A DNA stretch of 64,000 bases, taken from the NCBI RefSeq assembly GCF_017876775.1, contig NZ_JAGIOP010000002.1, positions 744,001 to 808,000 on the forward strand. The letters run 5' to 3'. This document shows positions 31,257 through 39,887 of this stretch, in pieces; the stretch's first letter is position 1, and each line of letters opens with the position of its first letter. Origin of the DNA: Mycolicibacterium lutetiense (GTDB lineage Bacteria; Actinomycetota; Actinomycetes; Mycobacteriales; Mycobacteriaceae). The translations under genes and the position numbers were made by a program. Below the pieces are notes generated by a model. The model saw only the letters and a program-made list of their open reading frames with translations. It was not told the DNA's origin and ran no database searches.

Positions 31257-31580
31257 ATGTCTGGTCGTCGGCGTTCGTTTACCCCGGAGTACCGGGTGGA
31301 GGCCGCGCATCGGGTGATCGATTCGAATCGGCCGGTGGCTGAGGTTGCCCTGGAGCTGAATCTGCATGAGAACCTGCTGCATAAGTGGGTGAGCCAGGAG
31401 CGGCGACGGATGGCCGCCGCCGAAGGCGGCGGGGTTGCCGATCCTGGTGATGGGCAATCGCTTTCACCGGATGAACGTGCTGAGTTGGTACGGCTGCGGG
31501 TGAAGGTCACCGAGCAGGCAAAGGACATCGCGTTCCTGGAAAAAGCCTCGGCGTACTTTGCGGGCAAGCATCTAAAGTGA
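31257..31580 (+). CDS. IS3-family transposase OrfA
   Basis: The 107-aa DNA-binding subunit. It starts MSGRRRSFTPEYRVEAAHRV, followed by the helix-turn-helix typical of the HTH_Tnp_1 family (VAEVALELNLHENLLHKWV), and ends with a leucine-zipper-like region (ERAELVRLRVKVTEQAKDIA, FLEKASAYFAG) that mediates dimerisation with OrfAB. Its stop overlaps the orfB start (GTGA). In this family a minus-one frameshift usually makes the OrfAB fusion; orfB is in the minus-one frame here. Confidence 0.93.
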   Translation: MSGRRRSFTPEYRVEAAHRVIDSNRPVAEVALELNLHENLLHKWVSQERRRMAAAEGGGVADPGDGQSLSPDERAELVRLRVKVTEQAKDIAFLEKASAYFAGKHLK

Positions 31581-32467
31581 GCCGGTTTGAGCTCATGGCC
31601 GCAGAGTGCGCCTCCCACGACGTGACCCGCATGGCCCAGCTGCTGGGGGTGTCCACCTCGGGCTACTACAAGCATCGGTACCGGCTGTCGGCCAGTGAGC
31701 CGACGCCACGGGTCCAACGACGCCGGGATCTGGAAGTCAAGATCTTGACCCACCACAAGGACTCCGGCGGCACCTACGGCTCGCCGCGGATCACCGCTGA
31801 TCTGCACGACGCCGGAGAACGGGTATCGGTCAACACCGTCGCAACGATCATGGCCGACCTGGGCATCGAGGGCATCAGCCCACGCACCTTCAAAACGACC
31901 ACGGTCGTCGATCCTTGTGCGTCGTTCCCGCCTGATCTGGTCGGCCGCCGGTTTGACCAGGGTCGTATAGATGCGGTGTGGTCCTCCGACATCACCTACC
32001 TGAGCTGCGGGGAAGGCGACATGTACCTGTGCGCGATCCGCGATGAGCATTCGCGCCGCGTCTTGGGCTGGGCGGTCGATGACCACATGCGCACCGGGTT
32101 GGTGACCACCGCGGTGGATCGGGCGGTGTTCACCCGCGGCGGCCACGTCAAGGGCGTCATACTGCAATCGGACCGCGGCACCCAGTACACCTCCCACGAT
32201 ATGGCTGCCGCAGCCAGCGCCCACGGGCTGCGGCGCTCTATGGGTGCCACCGGCATCTGCTGGGATAACGCCGGCGCGGAGGCGCTGTGGTCGACGTTCA
32301 AACATGAGTACTACTACCGGCACACTTTCGCCACAATGGCTGAATTGATTGCAGCAGTTGACAATTGGATGCGATTCTACAATCATCAACGTCGGCATTC
32401 AGCGATCGGAATGCGCTCACCCATCACCTACGAGCGCAGCCTGAATGTCACCCTGGAAGCAAGCTAA
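31577..32467 (+). CDS. IS3-family transposase OrfB (integrase core)
   Basis: A 296-aa DDE recombinase. After an N-terminal helical region (LGVSTSGYYKHRYR; GTYGSPRITADLHDAG; the HTH_21 block) comes the rve integrase core with the catalytic acids: Asp in DAVWSSDITYL, Asp in LQSDRGTQYTSHDM and Glu in NAGAEALWSTFKHEYYYR. The C-terminus YNHQRRHSAIGMRSPITYE is standard. No frameshift or internal stop was seen, so it looks functional. GTG start overlapping the orfA stop. Confidence 0.95.
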   Translation: MSRFELMAAECASHDVTRMAQLLGVSTSGYYKHRYRLSASEPTPRVQRRRDLEVKILTHHKDSGGTYGSPRITADLHDAGERVSVNTVATIMADLGIEGISPRTFKTTTVVDPCASFPPDLVGRRFDQGRIDAVWSSDITYLSCGEGDMYLCAIRDEHSRRVLGWAVDDHMRTGLVTTAVDRAVFTRGGHVKGVILQSDRGTQYTSHDMAAAASAHGLRRSMGATGICWDNAGAEALWSTFKHEYYYRHTFATMAELIAAVDNWMRFYNHQRRHSAIGMRSPITYERSLNVTLEAS

Positions 32468-32471
32468 CCGC

Positions 32472-32495
32472 GTCCACTTTTCCTGGGGAACCCCA
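32472..32495 (-). repeat. Right terminal inverted repeat of the IS
   Basis: Reads, on the minus strand, TGGGGTTCCCCAG and ends AGTGGAC. It lies 4 bp after the orfB stop codon. Confidence 0.85.
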
Positions 32496-32498
32496 GGG

Positions 32499-32710
32499 TG
32501 GCACGGAACATCTTCGGCTCCTTCGCAATGAGCTTCGATCGCTCGACCCGCTCGGCCGGCGACAGCGCCTGTTCGCACCAGGAGTGTACGAAACAGAACC
32601 GACATGGAGGCCTGAACGGATCCTTCAAACACTGTGCACGCCGGTCAATTCCGTGCTTGCTCGGGAGCCGGCTTCACCGCCGGTTGGACTATGAACGGTT
32701 CTGGATGCAT
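32499..32710 (-). pseudogene. 5' part of the IS-split DUF4253 gene, also frameshifted
   Basis: An ATG at 32710 follows the stop of the upstream gene by 3 bp and has a GGAGG site; it encodes MHPEPFIVQPAVKPAPEQAR and hits TGA at 32645. In another frame the following DNA reads a protein-like segment (RAQCLKDPFRPPCRFCFVHS, WCEQALSPAERVERSKLIAK, EPKMFRA) that runs, after removal of the element, in frame into the DUF4253 piece at 30459-31189. A frameshift near 32650 in addition to the insertion is the simplest reading; alternatively the 20-aa start belongs to a separate short ORF. A CxxC pair in PPCRFCF suggests metal binding. Confidence 0.55.
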
Positions 32711-32713
32711 GGA

Positions 32714-33619
32714 TCATTGGGGCTCCTCCGGGCTTGGATCCTGCGGGGCCGAACTGTGTTCGGTGCGCCACTGGGCGTACCGCTGGCCGATGATTGCGTC
32801 CATGCGTTCCTGGTTCTCCCAGGTGTAGGGCACGTGATACGGCGAGGGCAGTCCGACGGCCAACGTGTCCTCATAGTCGTCGAAGTAGCAGGGTGATTCG
32901 ATACGGTAATAGCTGCGGGTGAAGGCATTGCCCTCATCGGTCAGGTCACGCTCATCCAAACAGCCATCAGATTCCCGGTAGAGCTCAAGTGCGGTCACCC
33001 GCCGAGCCTGATAATCGTCGAACATGTCGCTACCCGGCTGGGCGTAGTCACCGCTGAACAGTCCCCGCGACAGCAGCCAACCGTAGAAGAACGCCGCCGG
33101 CACAGCCGCCTGCTCGTCGTCGTCGAACCCGGCATCCATGGCACCAGCGGTGTGCCAGTCGATCTTGTCGTACACATACGGATCGGCGAACCCTTGTGGG
33201 ACTGCCTCATCCGAGCCTGCCTGCGAGGCTGCCCCAAGCTGCGTCACCAACTGCGGCAGCACCAACACCGTCATGCTGAGCATCACACCACCCAGTCCAA
33301 TGACAGACAACAGACCCGACGAGATCCCCCACCACACCGTCCCAGCGCCCATAATCGCACCGATCACGCACGCCAGCAGCAACTTCGCCGGGCCAGGTGT
33401 GGCCCCGCTGACATACCCGGCAGGACGTCCCATATCCGTATCCGACTGCAGACGAAGAGATTTCACCGCAAAGTAGATCCCGGCGGCAATCACCACCCAG
33501 CCCACAAACGGGATCACCGATCCTCGACTGTTCCCCTCCGGCGGCGGGTTGAACGCCATCAAGGCACCACAAACCACCCACAGGACTCCGAGCAGAAATG
33601 CCATCGACCGCGCCGTCAC
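32714..33619 (-). CDS. Membrane protein with immunity-like C-terminal domain
   Basis: About 301 aa. Start uncertain: GTG 33619 or ATG 33604, neither with a clear Shine-Dalgarno. Four hydrophobic helices in the first 135 residues (AFLLGVLWVVCGALMAF; SVIPFVGWVVIAAGIYFAV; KLLLACVIGAIMGAGTVWW; VIGLGGVMLSMTVLVLPQL). The soluble C-terminal part (KIDWHTAGAMDAGFDD, FFYGWLLSRGLFSGDY, DLTDEGNAFTRSYYRIESPC, YFDDYEDTL, TWENQERMDAIIGQRYAQW) resembles DUF7832-type, immunity-like proteins. The resemblance is from memory of the pattern. Directly upstream of the frameshifted DUF4253 gene, with 3 bp between. Confidence 0.68.
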   Translation of the reverse strand: MTARSMAFLLGVLWVVCGALMAFNPPPEGNSRGSVIPFVGWVVIAAGIYFAVKSLRLQSDTDMGRPAGYVSGATPGPAKLLLACVIGAIMGAGTVWWGISSGLLSVIGLGGVMLSMTVLVLPQLVTQLGAASQAGSDEAVPQGFADPYVYDKIDWHTAGAMDAGFDDDEQAAVPAAFFYGWLLSRGLFSGDYAQPGSDMFDDYQARRVTALELYRESDGCLDERDLTDEGNAFTRSYYRIESPCYFDDYEDTLAVGLPSPYHVPYTWENQERMDAIIGQRYAQWRTEHSSAPQDPSPEEPQ

Positions 33620-33769
33620 GGCATCAGTATCACCGCAATGCCCGAGGCGCGACCCCGCGACCGCGGATTGAAACCTTATATCACCCTGTTGATGACTCCT
33701 CCCCGCCCAGTGACCGCCGCTGCCAAAACCGGCTGCGGGCAACAGAAATGGCTCCGCCCAGGCGGGTCC

Positions 33770-34117
33770 CTAACGTTCCGGAAGGAACGACGTGTGCGCA
33801 GGCTCACCAGGTTCCTCTTGCCGCCATAGTCGCCCACAATAAGGACAGATGACGTCGAGTCGTTGGTACGGGAGCAGGTATCTGTCCAACAGACAAGAAA
33901 GAACGTCGCTGTCCGATGCGTCCGGCCAATCTGAGAAGTGCTGAGCCATCCAGGAATCGCGCCGTCCGCTTCGGACTGCCGCAACGTATTCGGCGGCAGC
34001 GGCAGTCCAAGACGCCAGACCGGCTTCCTCGTCAGCGATAGATATGACGGAGAACTCTTCTGGCGCAGGGCGCGCATTCGTCGACACACGTTCCCCGCAA
34101 CGACACCTGAACTGCAT
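33770..34117 (-). CDS. Small zinc-ribbon-like protein
   Basis: A 115-aa protein from ATG 34117 (MQFRCRCGERVSTNARPAPE), with AAGGAA upstream. It has two CxC/CxxC knuckles far apart: CRCG near the N-terminus and DVICPYCGRLWRQ near the C-terminus, which together could bind one zinc. The middle is helical and acidic (SWTAAAAEYVAAVRSGRRDS; DSDVLSCLLDRYLLPYQRLD). It probably sits beside other island genes as an immunity-like or regulatory protein; I do not recognise the family. Confidence 0.62.
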   Translation of the reverse strand: MQFRCRCGERVSTNARPAPEEFSVISIADEEAGLASWTAAAAEYVAAVRSGRRDSWMAQHFSDWPDASDSDVLSCLLDRYLLPYQRLDVICPYCGRLWRQEEPGEPAHTSFLPER

Positions 34118-34281
34118 ATGACAAGTGTTCCTTGCCGCCATGCAGGGGGCAACGTCGACGAGTGAACAAACCCGCCGGCCTCCCCCGCATCAACCATTGC
34201 AACATGACCTGAAACGGATCAACTCAGGCCGCTGCACCCGAATCTTCGAATCCGTATCCGCCGTTCGGGCATGATTGCGCG

Positions 34282-35154
34282 GTGAACTCGCGGCGGATGA
34301 GGGTCCTGGACCGCATGTACTGGCTGGGCTGGATTGGTCCGTTCCTGTACCTGGGGGTCGGTATCTATATGAGCTGGCTGGCGATTCGGTGGATTCTGAA
34401 CACCCCCATGCCGAACCAACTGCTCGCGTGGGTGCTCCTGGCGATTGGTCTCGGCTGTCTACGGCAGTCCTACAAAGAGTTTCTCAAACCCCGCGATGAC
34501 GACCCGGCATTCTCGCCACTCGACCAAACAGAGTCGCCCCCGTGGCGGCACCCACTCGCGCCTGAGCTGCGGGAACAACTGCTGTCCACGTTGGCCTTGC
34601 TGAAAACTGCCGGGATTCTCGACCCCGGCGAGGTATCCGATGACGAGGTCGTCGAGTGCGCTGAACATACCGAAGTATTCGAGGACATGGGTATCCACTC
34701 CGTGATGATGGTTCTGGAAACGCTGGCAGAGGAACGGGATCCAGCGTTTCGCCCCCTCGAGTTCTTCGCCGACCAGGAGTTCTGCGACGACGACGCATTC
34801 GAGATGGTGCGTGAATTCGCTCGCATCAGCGGATATGCCGGCCCGTTGCGCCAGATCACGTGCGACCTGACCGGCGACTACCCACAGGGTCCCGACTATG
34901 ACCCGATGCCCAACGCCTTCATCGAATTCGAGATGGGCACTGCCCGATACTCGCTACCGTTCACCATGTACCGCAAGTACCTACCGAACGGGCTGATCGA
35001 ACAATTGGCACCGATCTGCGCCCCACCCGAACGAGCGGAACGCTTCTACCAAGCGTGGGACAGCGAGGGTCTGTACATGACATACACGACCCCCGCGCAG
35101 ATCGCGGAGTTCAACGCCGCCCGGGGACCGAAACCATCCTGGGTGGAAATCTGA
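34282..35154 (+). CDS. Uncharacterised membrane-anchored protein
   Basis: About 290 aa from GTG 34282 (MNSRRMRVLDRMYWLGWIGP); ATG 34297 is also possible. Two N-terminal helices (YWLGWIGPFLYLGVGIYMSW and LLAWVLLAIGLGCL) are followed by a soluble acidic domain. That domain has LDPGEVSDDEVVECAEHTEV, PLEFFADQEFCDDDAFEMVR and IEFEMGTARYSLPFTMYRKY, a pattern of alternating strands and helices. Not a family I can name. Alone on the + strand with gaps on both sides. Confidence 0.68.
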   Translation: MNSRRMRVLDRMYWLGWIGPFLYLGVGIYMSWLAIRWILNTPMPNQLLAWVLLAIGLGCLRQSYKEFLKPRDDDPAFSPLDQTESPPWRHPLAPELREQLLSTLALLKTAGILDPGEVSDDEVVECAEHTEVFEDMGIHSVMMVLETLAEERDPAFRPLEFFADQEFCDDDAFEMVREFARISGYAGPLRQITCDLTGDYPQGPDYDPMPNAFIEFEMGTARYSLPFTMYRKYLPNGLIEQLAPICAPPERAERFYQAWDSEGLYMTYTTPAQIAEFNAARGPKPSWVEI

Positions 35155-35382
35155 CTAGCCGACCGCGCCGCTACCACAAGCGTGTCAACCCCTAGCGAGG
35201 ATTGTCCGTTGTAAGTGGTCAGGCTCGCGCAGCGCGCCCCTACCCGCTGCGTCGTATTGAATGAGCCAAACGGCATTCACAGCAGTTATTTTCGGTTGAT
35301 AGCGACGGGTTTTCCTGGGTACCGTGGACTGAGCTCGAAGACACCCCGACGTTGATGTGCGATTACATGAGAGAGAATTGGA

Positions 35383-35778
35383 ATGGGCGGTTTCATTCGC
35401 CTCCAGGACGGCGACTGGTCATGGAGAAGTTCAATGACCAGCTTCTTGTTCGATTTTCTTGAGGACACGTTGCCGGACGGGCAGGCGCGACGAGATATTC
35501 ACGAACTGAATGAACACAATGTCCTGATGCTCGATTTGCGGGACCCATCGTGCATCGAGATGGTGGATCTTATTGCCGACCAGCTTCTTTCGTGGGTGGC
35601 GAGAAACGCCGCAGACCCTGAGGCGCTACACAAGGGCTACAGCGAACTGGTCGACCTCGCCAAGCAGCAACAGGCTCACAACCAGGCGGCGACCGAATTC
35701 GGAGGCTCAGGGACACAGTCCAAGGCAGCACCTGCAAGACATCTGGGAACTGACTTAGGCGATCTGGGGCCTATGTGA
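35383..35778 (+). CDS. Small acidic protein, immunity-like
   Basis: A 131-aa protein from ATG 35383 (MGGFIRLQDGDWSWRSSMTS), with GAGAG upstream. Predicted helical with RRDIHELNEHNVLMLDLRD and MVDLIADQLLSWVARN; the last 35 residues look disordered. No membrane helix. Size and composition match the other orphan proteins of the island. Function unknown. Confidence 0.6.
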   Translation: MGGFIRLQDGDWSWRSSMTSFLFDFLEDTLPDGQARRDIHELNEHNVLMLDLRDPSCIEMVDLIADQLLSWVARNAADPEALHKGYSELVDLAKQQQAHNQAATEFGGSGTQSKAAPARHLGTDLGDLGPM

Positions 35779-35875
35779 GTCCCCAATGCTGAACGTGCGG
35801 TACTTACCAGATGGTCATGTAGCGCCGGCCTACTTGTCGGCCCCCCGTCCAAATCGCAGCTGAGTGAGGCAAGCC

Positions 35876-36178
35876 ATGGTAGAAGCGTTTAGGCCCAGCG
35901 ATATTCCACATTACTTTCTGTTCTACGAAATGACCGAAGCAAATGGTCGACACATGCTGGACCAGCTGGATAGACGCGTGGACGCTGGAAGTGCAGAAAC
36001 AGTATGTTTCGGTGGAAATGAGATCGTTGTCACCGTCGATTTCGAAGATGGTGTGGTGACGCTCGACTTCATTGGCGCCGAACTGAGTTGGGGCGACGCG
36101 GTTCTTACTCAGAGTATCGGAGAATTCCGCGCGCTCCTTCAGCGCTGCATCGACCACTACGCGTCCAACGGGCCATAA
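35876..36178 (+). CDS. Small acidic protein, immunity-like
   Basis: A 100-aa protein. ATG 35876 has GAGG 6 nt upstream and is preferred over GTG 35864. Segments: DIPHYFLFYEMTEANGRHML, ETVCFGGNEIVVTVDFEDGV, VTLDFIGAELSWGDAVLTQS and IGEFRALLQRCIDHYAS, a strand-rich domain with a final helix. The DNA is relatively AT-rich at its 5' half. It directly precedes the truncated DUF1152 fragment, so a toxin or partner gene may have been lost there. Confidence 0.6.
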   Translation: MVEAFRPSDIPHYFLFYEMTEANGRHMLDQLDRRVDAGSAETVCFGGNEIVVTVDFEDGVVTLDFIGAELSWGDAVLTQSIGEFRALLQRCIDHYASNGP

Positions 36179-36533
36179 TTCTTGGACTCAGGCCGGCCTT
36201 GGAACACCGGTCGAAGACATCACCAGCCTGCTGGCCGCGCACGCACTCGACCTGCCGGTCAAACTGGCTGTCTGCGTCGGGTTCGGCGTCGACACGCACC
36301 ACGGTGTGTGTCACGACCACCACGCTTTGGCACGCACCCGTGACACAGGTATCGAATTGTTCATCAACCCCCTCATGTCAATGGTTTGGGGGTTCAACCT
36401 CGACGCTGTTGCCAACCGGGTGCTGTACAGGAACGACATCGCATACACGACAACGCCTTTCGAGGTTGCCGCAGCAATCGAAGCATTCCGCGACCACACA
36501 CCACTACGCCCCAGACGAATCATTCCAGCGTGA
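36179..36533 (+). pseudogene. DUF1152 protein, C-terminal fragment
   Basis: An open frame without any start codon at its beginning. It carries the C-terminal part of a DUF1152-type protein: LAVCVGFGVDTHHGVCHDHH, GIELFINPLMSMVWGFNLDA, NRVLYRNDIAYTTTPFEVAA and the end FRDHTPLRPRRIIPA before TGA at 36533. The N-terminal two thirds of the protein are absent; just upstream lies the unrelated 100-aa gene. A recombination scar is likely. Family assignment is from memory of the motif order. Confidence 0.6.
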
Positions 36534-37039
36534 TATGCGTGGGGATCTTGCCGGGAGGCGACGGTCGATGAGGCCATGGCACTCCTGGTGGAAGTAGGCG
36601 GGATAGGCACGTCGAGCGGCTCAGGCCGCGCATGCGGGTGGCCGACCGTGTACCGAACCCAATCGACGCCCCACCGCTCACCGCCGGGCTTACGGATCTC
36701 GACGGTCATCGTGTCGGGCAACCCGGCGGCTTGGATGTACTCGGTCGACAGCTCGCCCGCCCGGAGCATTTCACCAAGGGGCTCGTGTCTGGCGGCAGCG
36801 GTGCCAGACCGAGTCCCCATTGGGTGTCACCGTTGAAGTGGTGCAACGGATCCGAGAACGTCTAGATATCTTTGCGCGCGGAGATCTCCGACGCCCCTCC
36901 GACGCGTGATCACGGTGGCCACCCCAACCAAACGTATTCGATCTCGACCCTGGTCATACGGTGGAACCGGAGGTTACGTTGGATGTGCGACCCAAACACG
37001 GCGTCCACCTGATCGCGGACGCAACCGGGAGGTGGCCCG
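36534..37039. other. 506-bp stretch without an intact gene
   Basis: Holds a degenerate minus-strand fragment (36599-36861) and, at its right end, the region upstream of the monooxygenase gene with its GGGAGG ribosome-binding site at about 37028. No other coding or RNA feature could be supported. Confidence 0.45.
36599..36861 (-). pseudogene. Frameshifted protein fragment
   Basis: One frame reads FSDPLHHFNGDTQWGLGLAP and then PLPPDTSPL after a stop at 36862-36864. Near 36790 the protein-like reading moves to another frame: GEMLRAGELSTEYIQAAGLP, DTMTVEIRKPGGERWGVDWV, RYTVGHPHARPEPLDVPIP. Both pieces look like parts of one protein broken by a frameshift and truncated at both ends. I do not know the family; composition resembles other mycobacterial proteins of the island type. 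Confidence 0.45.
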
Positions 37040-38512
37040 ATGCCCGACTTTCACACCCTCATCGTCGGCGCCGGATTCTCCGGTATCGGTGCAGCCATCG
37101 CGCTGGACAAGGCCGGCCTGCATGACTACCTGATCGTGGAGGCCGGCGGCGGGGCCGGCGGGACCTGGTTCTGGAACACCTACCCCGGTGTGGCCGTGGA
37201 TATCCCGTCGTTCTCCTACCAGTTCTCCTTCGAGCAGTCGCAGAACTGGTCCCGTACCTACGCCCCGGGAAACGAGTTGCGCGCCTACGCCGACAACTGC
37301 GTCGACAAGTACGGTCTGCGGCCGCGGATCCGGTTCAACGCCACCGTCGCACGCGCGGTCTTCGATGACGACGAGAGTCTGTGGCGACTCGAACTGGATT
37401 CCGGCGACACGCTCACAGCCCGGTTCCTGATCAACGCCAGCGGCGTGCTGACCATCCCGAAGCTCCCCGAGATCGACGGCGTCGACTCCTTCGCCGGGAC
37501 CACCGTGCACACCGCCCGCTGGGACCACACCCAGGATTTGTCCGGCAAACGGGTGGCGATCATCGGTACCGGCGCCTCGGCGGTCCAGGTCATTCCTGAA
37601 ATCGCGCCGAAAGTGGAGCAGCTCACCGTTTTTCAGCGCACACCCATCTGGTGCTTCCCGAAGTTCGACGTGCCGATCCCGCCGGTCGCCCGCTGGGCGC
37701 TACGGCTGCCCGGTGGGCGAACGCTGCACCGCCTGATCAGCCAGGCGTACGTCGAGTTCACCTTCCCGCTGGCGGCGCAGTACTTCACGATCAACCCGTT
37801 CGCCAAGCGGGCGGGCGCGGCCGGACGGGCCTATCTACGCCAGCAGGTCCGGGATCTCGAGGTGCGCGACAAGCTCACCCCGCGGTACGCGGTGGGATGC
37901 AAGCGGCCCGGCTTCCACAACACCTACCTGGCCACTTTCAACCGGGACAACGTCCGGTTGGTCACCGAACCGATCGACAAGATCACCGGGTCCGGGGTCG
38001 CCACCACCGACGGGGAGACCCATGACGTCGACGTGCTCATCCTGGCGACCGGCTTCAAGGTGATGGATGTGGACGCGCTGCCCTTCGACATCGTGGGGTC
38101 GAGTGGGCAGTCGCTGAGTGAGTTCTGGGAGCAGCACCGGATGCAGGCCTACGAAGGTGTGAGCGTCCCCGGCTTCGCGAACTTCTTCTCGGTGATGGGC
38201 CCGTACGGCTACGTCGGGTCGTCGTACTTCGCGTTGATCGAGGCCCAAACCCGCCATCTGGTGCGGTGTATCGCGCAGGCCGACCGCCGTGCGGCCCGCC
38301 GCGTCGAGGTGCGGCAGGAGGCCAACGACCGGTACTTCGCCGAGATGATGCGCAAGCGTCACCGCCAGATCTTCTGGCAGGACAGCTGCTCACAGGCCAA
38401 CAGCTACTACTTCGACCGCAACGGCGACGTGCCACTGCGGCCGGCCACCACCGTCGAGGCGTACTGGCGCAGCCGGACTTTCGACCTCGACGACTACGCG
38501 TTCACCTCGTAG
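37040..38512 (+). CDS. Flavin-containing (Baeyer-Villiger type) monooxygenase
   Basis: A 490-aa NADPH- and FAD-dependent monooxygenase, like Rv1393c, which also neighbours metK. ATG 37040 with GGGAGG upstream. Features: the FAD-binding VGAGFSGIGAAI, the FxGxxxHTxxWD fingerprint in SFAGTTVHTARWDHT, the NADPH-binding IGTGASAVQVIPEIA and the ATGF motif (LILATGFKVMD). Soluble, cytoplasmic. Substrate (ketone, thioether or amine) cannot be told from the sequence. Confidence 0.92.
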   Translation: MPDFHTLIVGAGFSGIGAAIALDKAGLHDYLIVEAGGGAGGTWFWNTYPGVAVDIPSFSYQFSFEQSQNWSRTYAPGNELRAYADNCVDKYGLRPRIRFNATVARAVFDDDESLWRLELDSGDTLTARFLINASGVLTIPKLPEIDGVDSFAGTTVHTARWDHTQDLSGKRVAIIGTGASAVQVIPEIAPKVEQLTVFQRTPIWCFPKFDVPIPPVARWALRLPGGRTLHRLISQAYVEFTFPLAAQYFTINPFAKRAGAAGRAYLRQQVRDLEVRDKLTPRYAVGCKRPGFHNTYLATFNRDNVRLVTEPIDKITGSGVATTDGETHDVDVLILATGFKVMDVDALPFDIVGSSGQSLSEFWEQHRMQAYEGVSVPGFANFFSVMGPYGYVGSSYFALIEAQTRHLVRCIAQADRRAARRVEVRQEANDRYFAEMMRKRHRQIFWQDSCSQANSYYFDRNGDVPLRPATTVEAYWRSRTFDLDDYAFTS

Positions 38513-38606
38513 GCACCCACACTCACGCCGAGATCAACGCGGTGGTCGTTCCGCCCGACGGATCACGACGATGGCGTCGATCTGGCGGTGATGCTGCCCA
38601 GAAAAG

Positions 38607-38639
38607 CAACAGCCCCCGATCAGCGATCGGGGGCTGTTG
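38607..38639 (-). terminator. Rho-independent terminator of metK
   Basis: A perfect 15-bp stem (CAACAGCCCCCGATC with GATCGGGGGCTGTTG) around a 3-nt AGC loop. On the minus strand it is followed by TTTT, so it ends the metK transcript 9 bp after the stop codon. On the + strand no T-run follows, so termination of the monooxygenase mRNA would be weaker. Confidence 0.85.
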
Positions 38640-38647
38640 TCTGACGA

Positions 38648-39847
38648 CTAGACCGAGGCCTTCAGGTCCTCGACCTTGTTGAGCTGCTCCCAGGGCAGCT
38701 CGATGTCGGTGCGCCCGAAGTGGCCGTAGGCCGCCGTCTGGGCGTAGATGGGCCGCAGCAGGTCCAGGTCGCGGATGATCGCGCCGGGGCGCAGATCGAA
38801 CACGCTGCTGATGGCCTTCTCGATGCGGGCCGGATCGACCGTCTCGGTGCCGAAGGTCTCGACGAACAGACCGACCGGGGCGGCCTTGCCGATCGCGTAG
38901 GCCACCTGGACCTCGACGCGCTCGGCCAGCCCGGCGGCGACGACATTCTTGGCCACCCAACGCGTCGCGTACGCGGCCGAACGGTCCACCTTTGACGGAT
39001 CCTTGCCCGAGAAGGCGCCACCGCCGTGGCGGGCCCAGCCACCGTAGGTGTCGACGATGATCTTGCGGCCGGTCAGACCGGCGTCACCCATCGGGCCACC
39101 GAGCACGAACTTGCCGGTCGGGTTGACCAGCAGGCGGAAATCGGAGGTGTCCAGCGTCGCGTGGTTGAGGTCGGCCAGCACGGTGTTGACGACCTTCTCC
39201 CGGATGTCCGGGGTCAGGGTGCCGTCCAGGTCGATCCCGTCGGCGTGCTGGGTGGACAGCACCACGGTGTCGAGCCGCACCGGCGTCTTCCCGTCGTACT
39301 GGATGGTGACCTGGGTCTTGCCATCCGGACGCAGATAGTCGACGACACCGTTCTTGCGGACCTCGGTGAGGCGCCGTGCCAACCGGTGCGCGAGTGCGAT
39401 GGGCAGTGGCATCAGCTCAGGGGTGTCCCCGATGGCGTAGCCGAACATCAGGCCCTGGTCGCCGGCGCCCTGGGCGTCCAACGGATCGCCGGCGCCTTCG
39501 ACGCGGGCCTCGTGGGCGGTGTCCACACCCTGGGCGATGTCGGGTGACTGCGCGCCGATGGCGATGTTCACACCGCACGAGGCGCCGTCGAAGCCCTTGG
39601 TCGACGAGTCGTAGCCGATATCCAGGATGCGGTCACGCACGATCTTGGGGATGTCTGCATAGGCGGAGGTCGTGACCTCGCCGGCGACGTGTACCTGACC
39701 GGTGGTGACCAGCGTCTCCACCGCGACCCGCGACTTGGGATCCTGCTCCAGCAGCGCGTCGAGCACCGAGTCGCTGATCGCATCACAGATCTTGTCGGGG
39801 TGTCCTTCGGTTACCGACTCACTGGTAAACAGGCGACCTTGGCTCAC
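38648..39847 (-). CDS. metK: S-adenosylmethionine synthetase
   Basis: Makes S-adenosylmethionine from methionine and ATP. The 399 aa start at GTG 39847 with AAGGAAG upstream. The three-domain signature is complete: [20 protein letters not shown] at the start, [12 protein letters not shown] (MAT hexapeptide region) and [19 protein letters not shown]. It is followed by a strong terminator and preceded by a gap of 146 bp to coaBC. Firm. Confidence 0.98.
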   Translation of the reverse strand: MSQGRLFTSESVTEGHPDKICDAISDSVLDALLEQDPKSRVAVETLVTTGQVHVAGEVTTSAYADIPKIVRDRILDIGYDSSTKGFDGASCGVNIAIGAQSPDIAQGVDTAHEARVEGAGDPLDAQGAGDQGLMFGYAIGDTPELMPLPIALAHRLARRLTEVRKNGVVDYLRPDGKTQVTIQYDGKTPVRLDTVVLSTQHADGIDLDGTLTPDIREKVVNTVLADLNHATLDTSDFRLLVNPTGKFVLGGPMGDAGLTGRKIIVDTYGGWARHGGGAFSGKDPSKVDRSAAYATRWVAKNVVAAGLAERVEVQVAYAIGKAAPVGLFVETFGTETVDPARIEKAISSVFDLRPGAIIRDLDLLRPIYAQTAAYGHFGRTDIELPWEQLNKVEDLKASV

Positions 39848-39870
39848 GGTCTGCTTCCTTCCTTGCCGAT

Positions 39871-39887
39871 CTGAAAAAGTTTTTCAG
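39871..39887. promoter_or_regulatory. AT-rich palindrome upstream of metK
   Basis: The sequence CTGAAAAAGTTTTTCAG is an exact inverted repeat with 8-bp arms around a central G, ending 24 bp upstream of the metK start. It could be an operator or a weak hairpin in the leader. It stands out in a GC-rich context; its function is not known. No SAM riboswitch fold was recognised around it. Confidence 0.4.

Larger units (their letters stand above)
31190..32495 (+). mobile_element. IS3-family insertion sequence, 1306 bp
   Basis: Complete element with imperfect 24-bp terminal inverted repeats: left 31190-31213 (TGAGGTTCCCCAGAAGTAGT, then GGAC) and right 32472-32495 (in reverse complement TGGGGTTCCCCAGGAAAAGT, then GGAC). 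The flanking GGG at 31187-31189 and 32496-32498 is a 3-bp target duplication, as usual for the IS3 family. It contains two overlapping genes, orfA and orfB. Both look intact, so the element may still be active. It inserted into a DUF4253 gene. Confidence 0.93.

Noticed and set aside
31160..32398. 412-codon minus-strand frame through the IS element
   Set aside because: Opposite to the transposase genes; the frame arises from codon bias of orfA and orfB.
35155..35382. Possible gene fragment in the 228-bp gap
   Set aside because: No frame shows protein-like content with a start; only the upstream region of the 131-aa gene can be supported.
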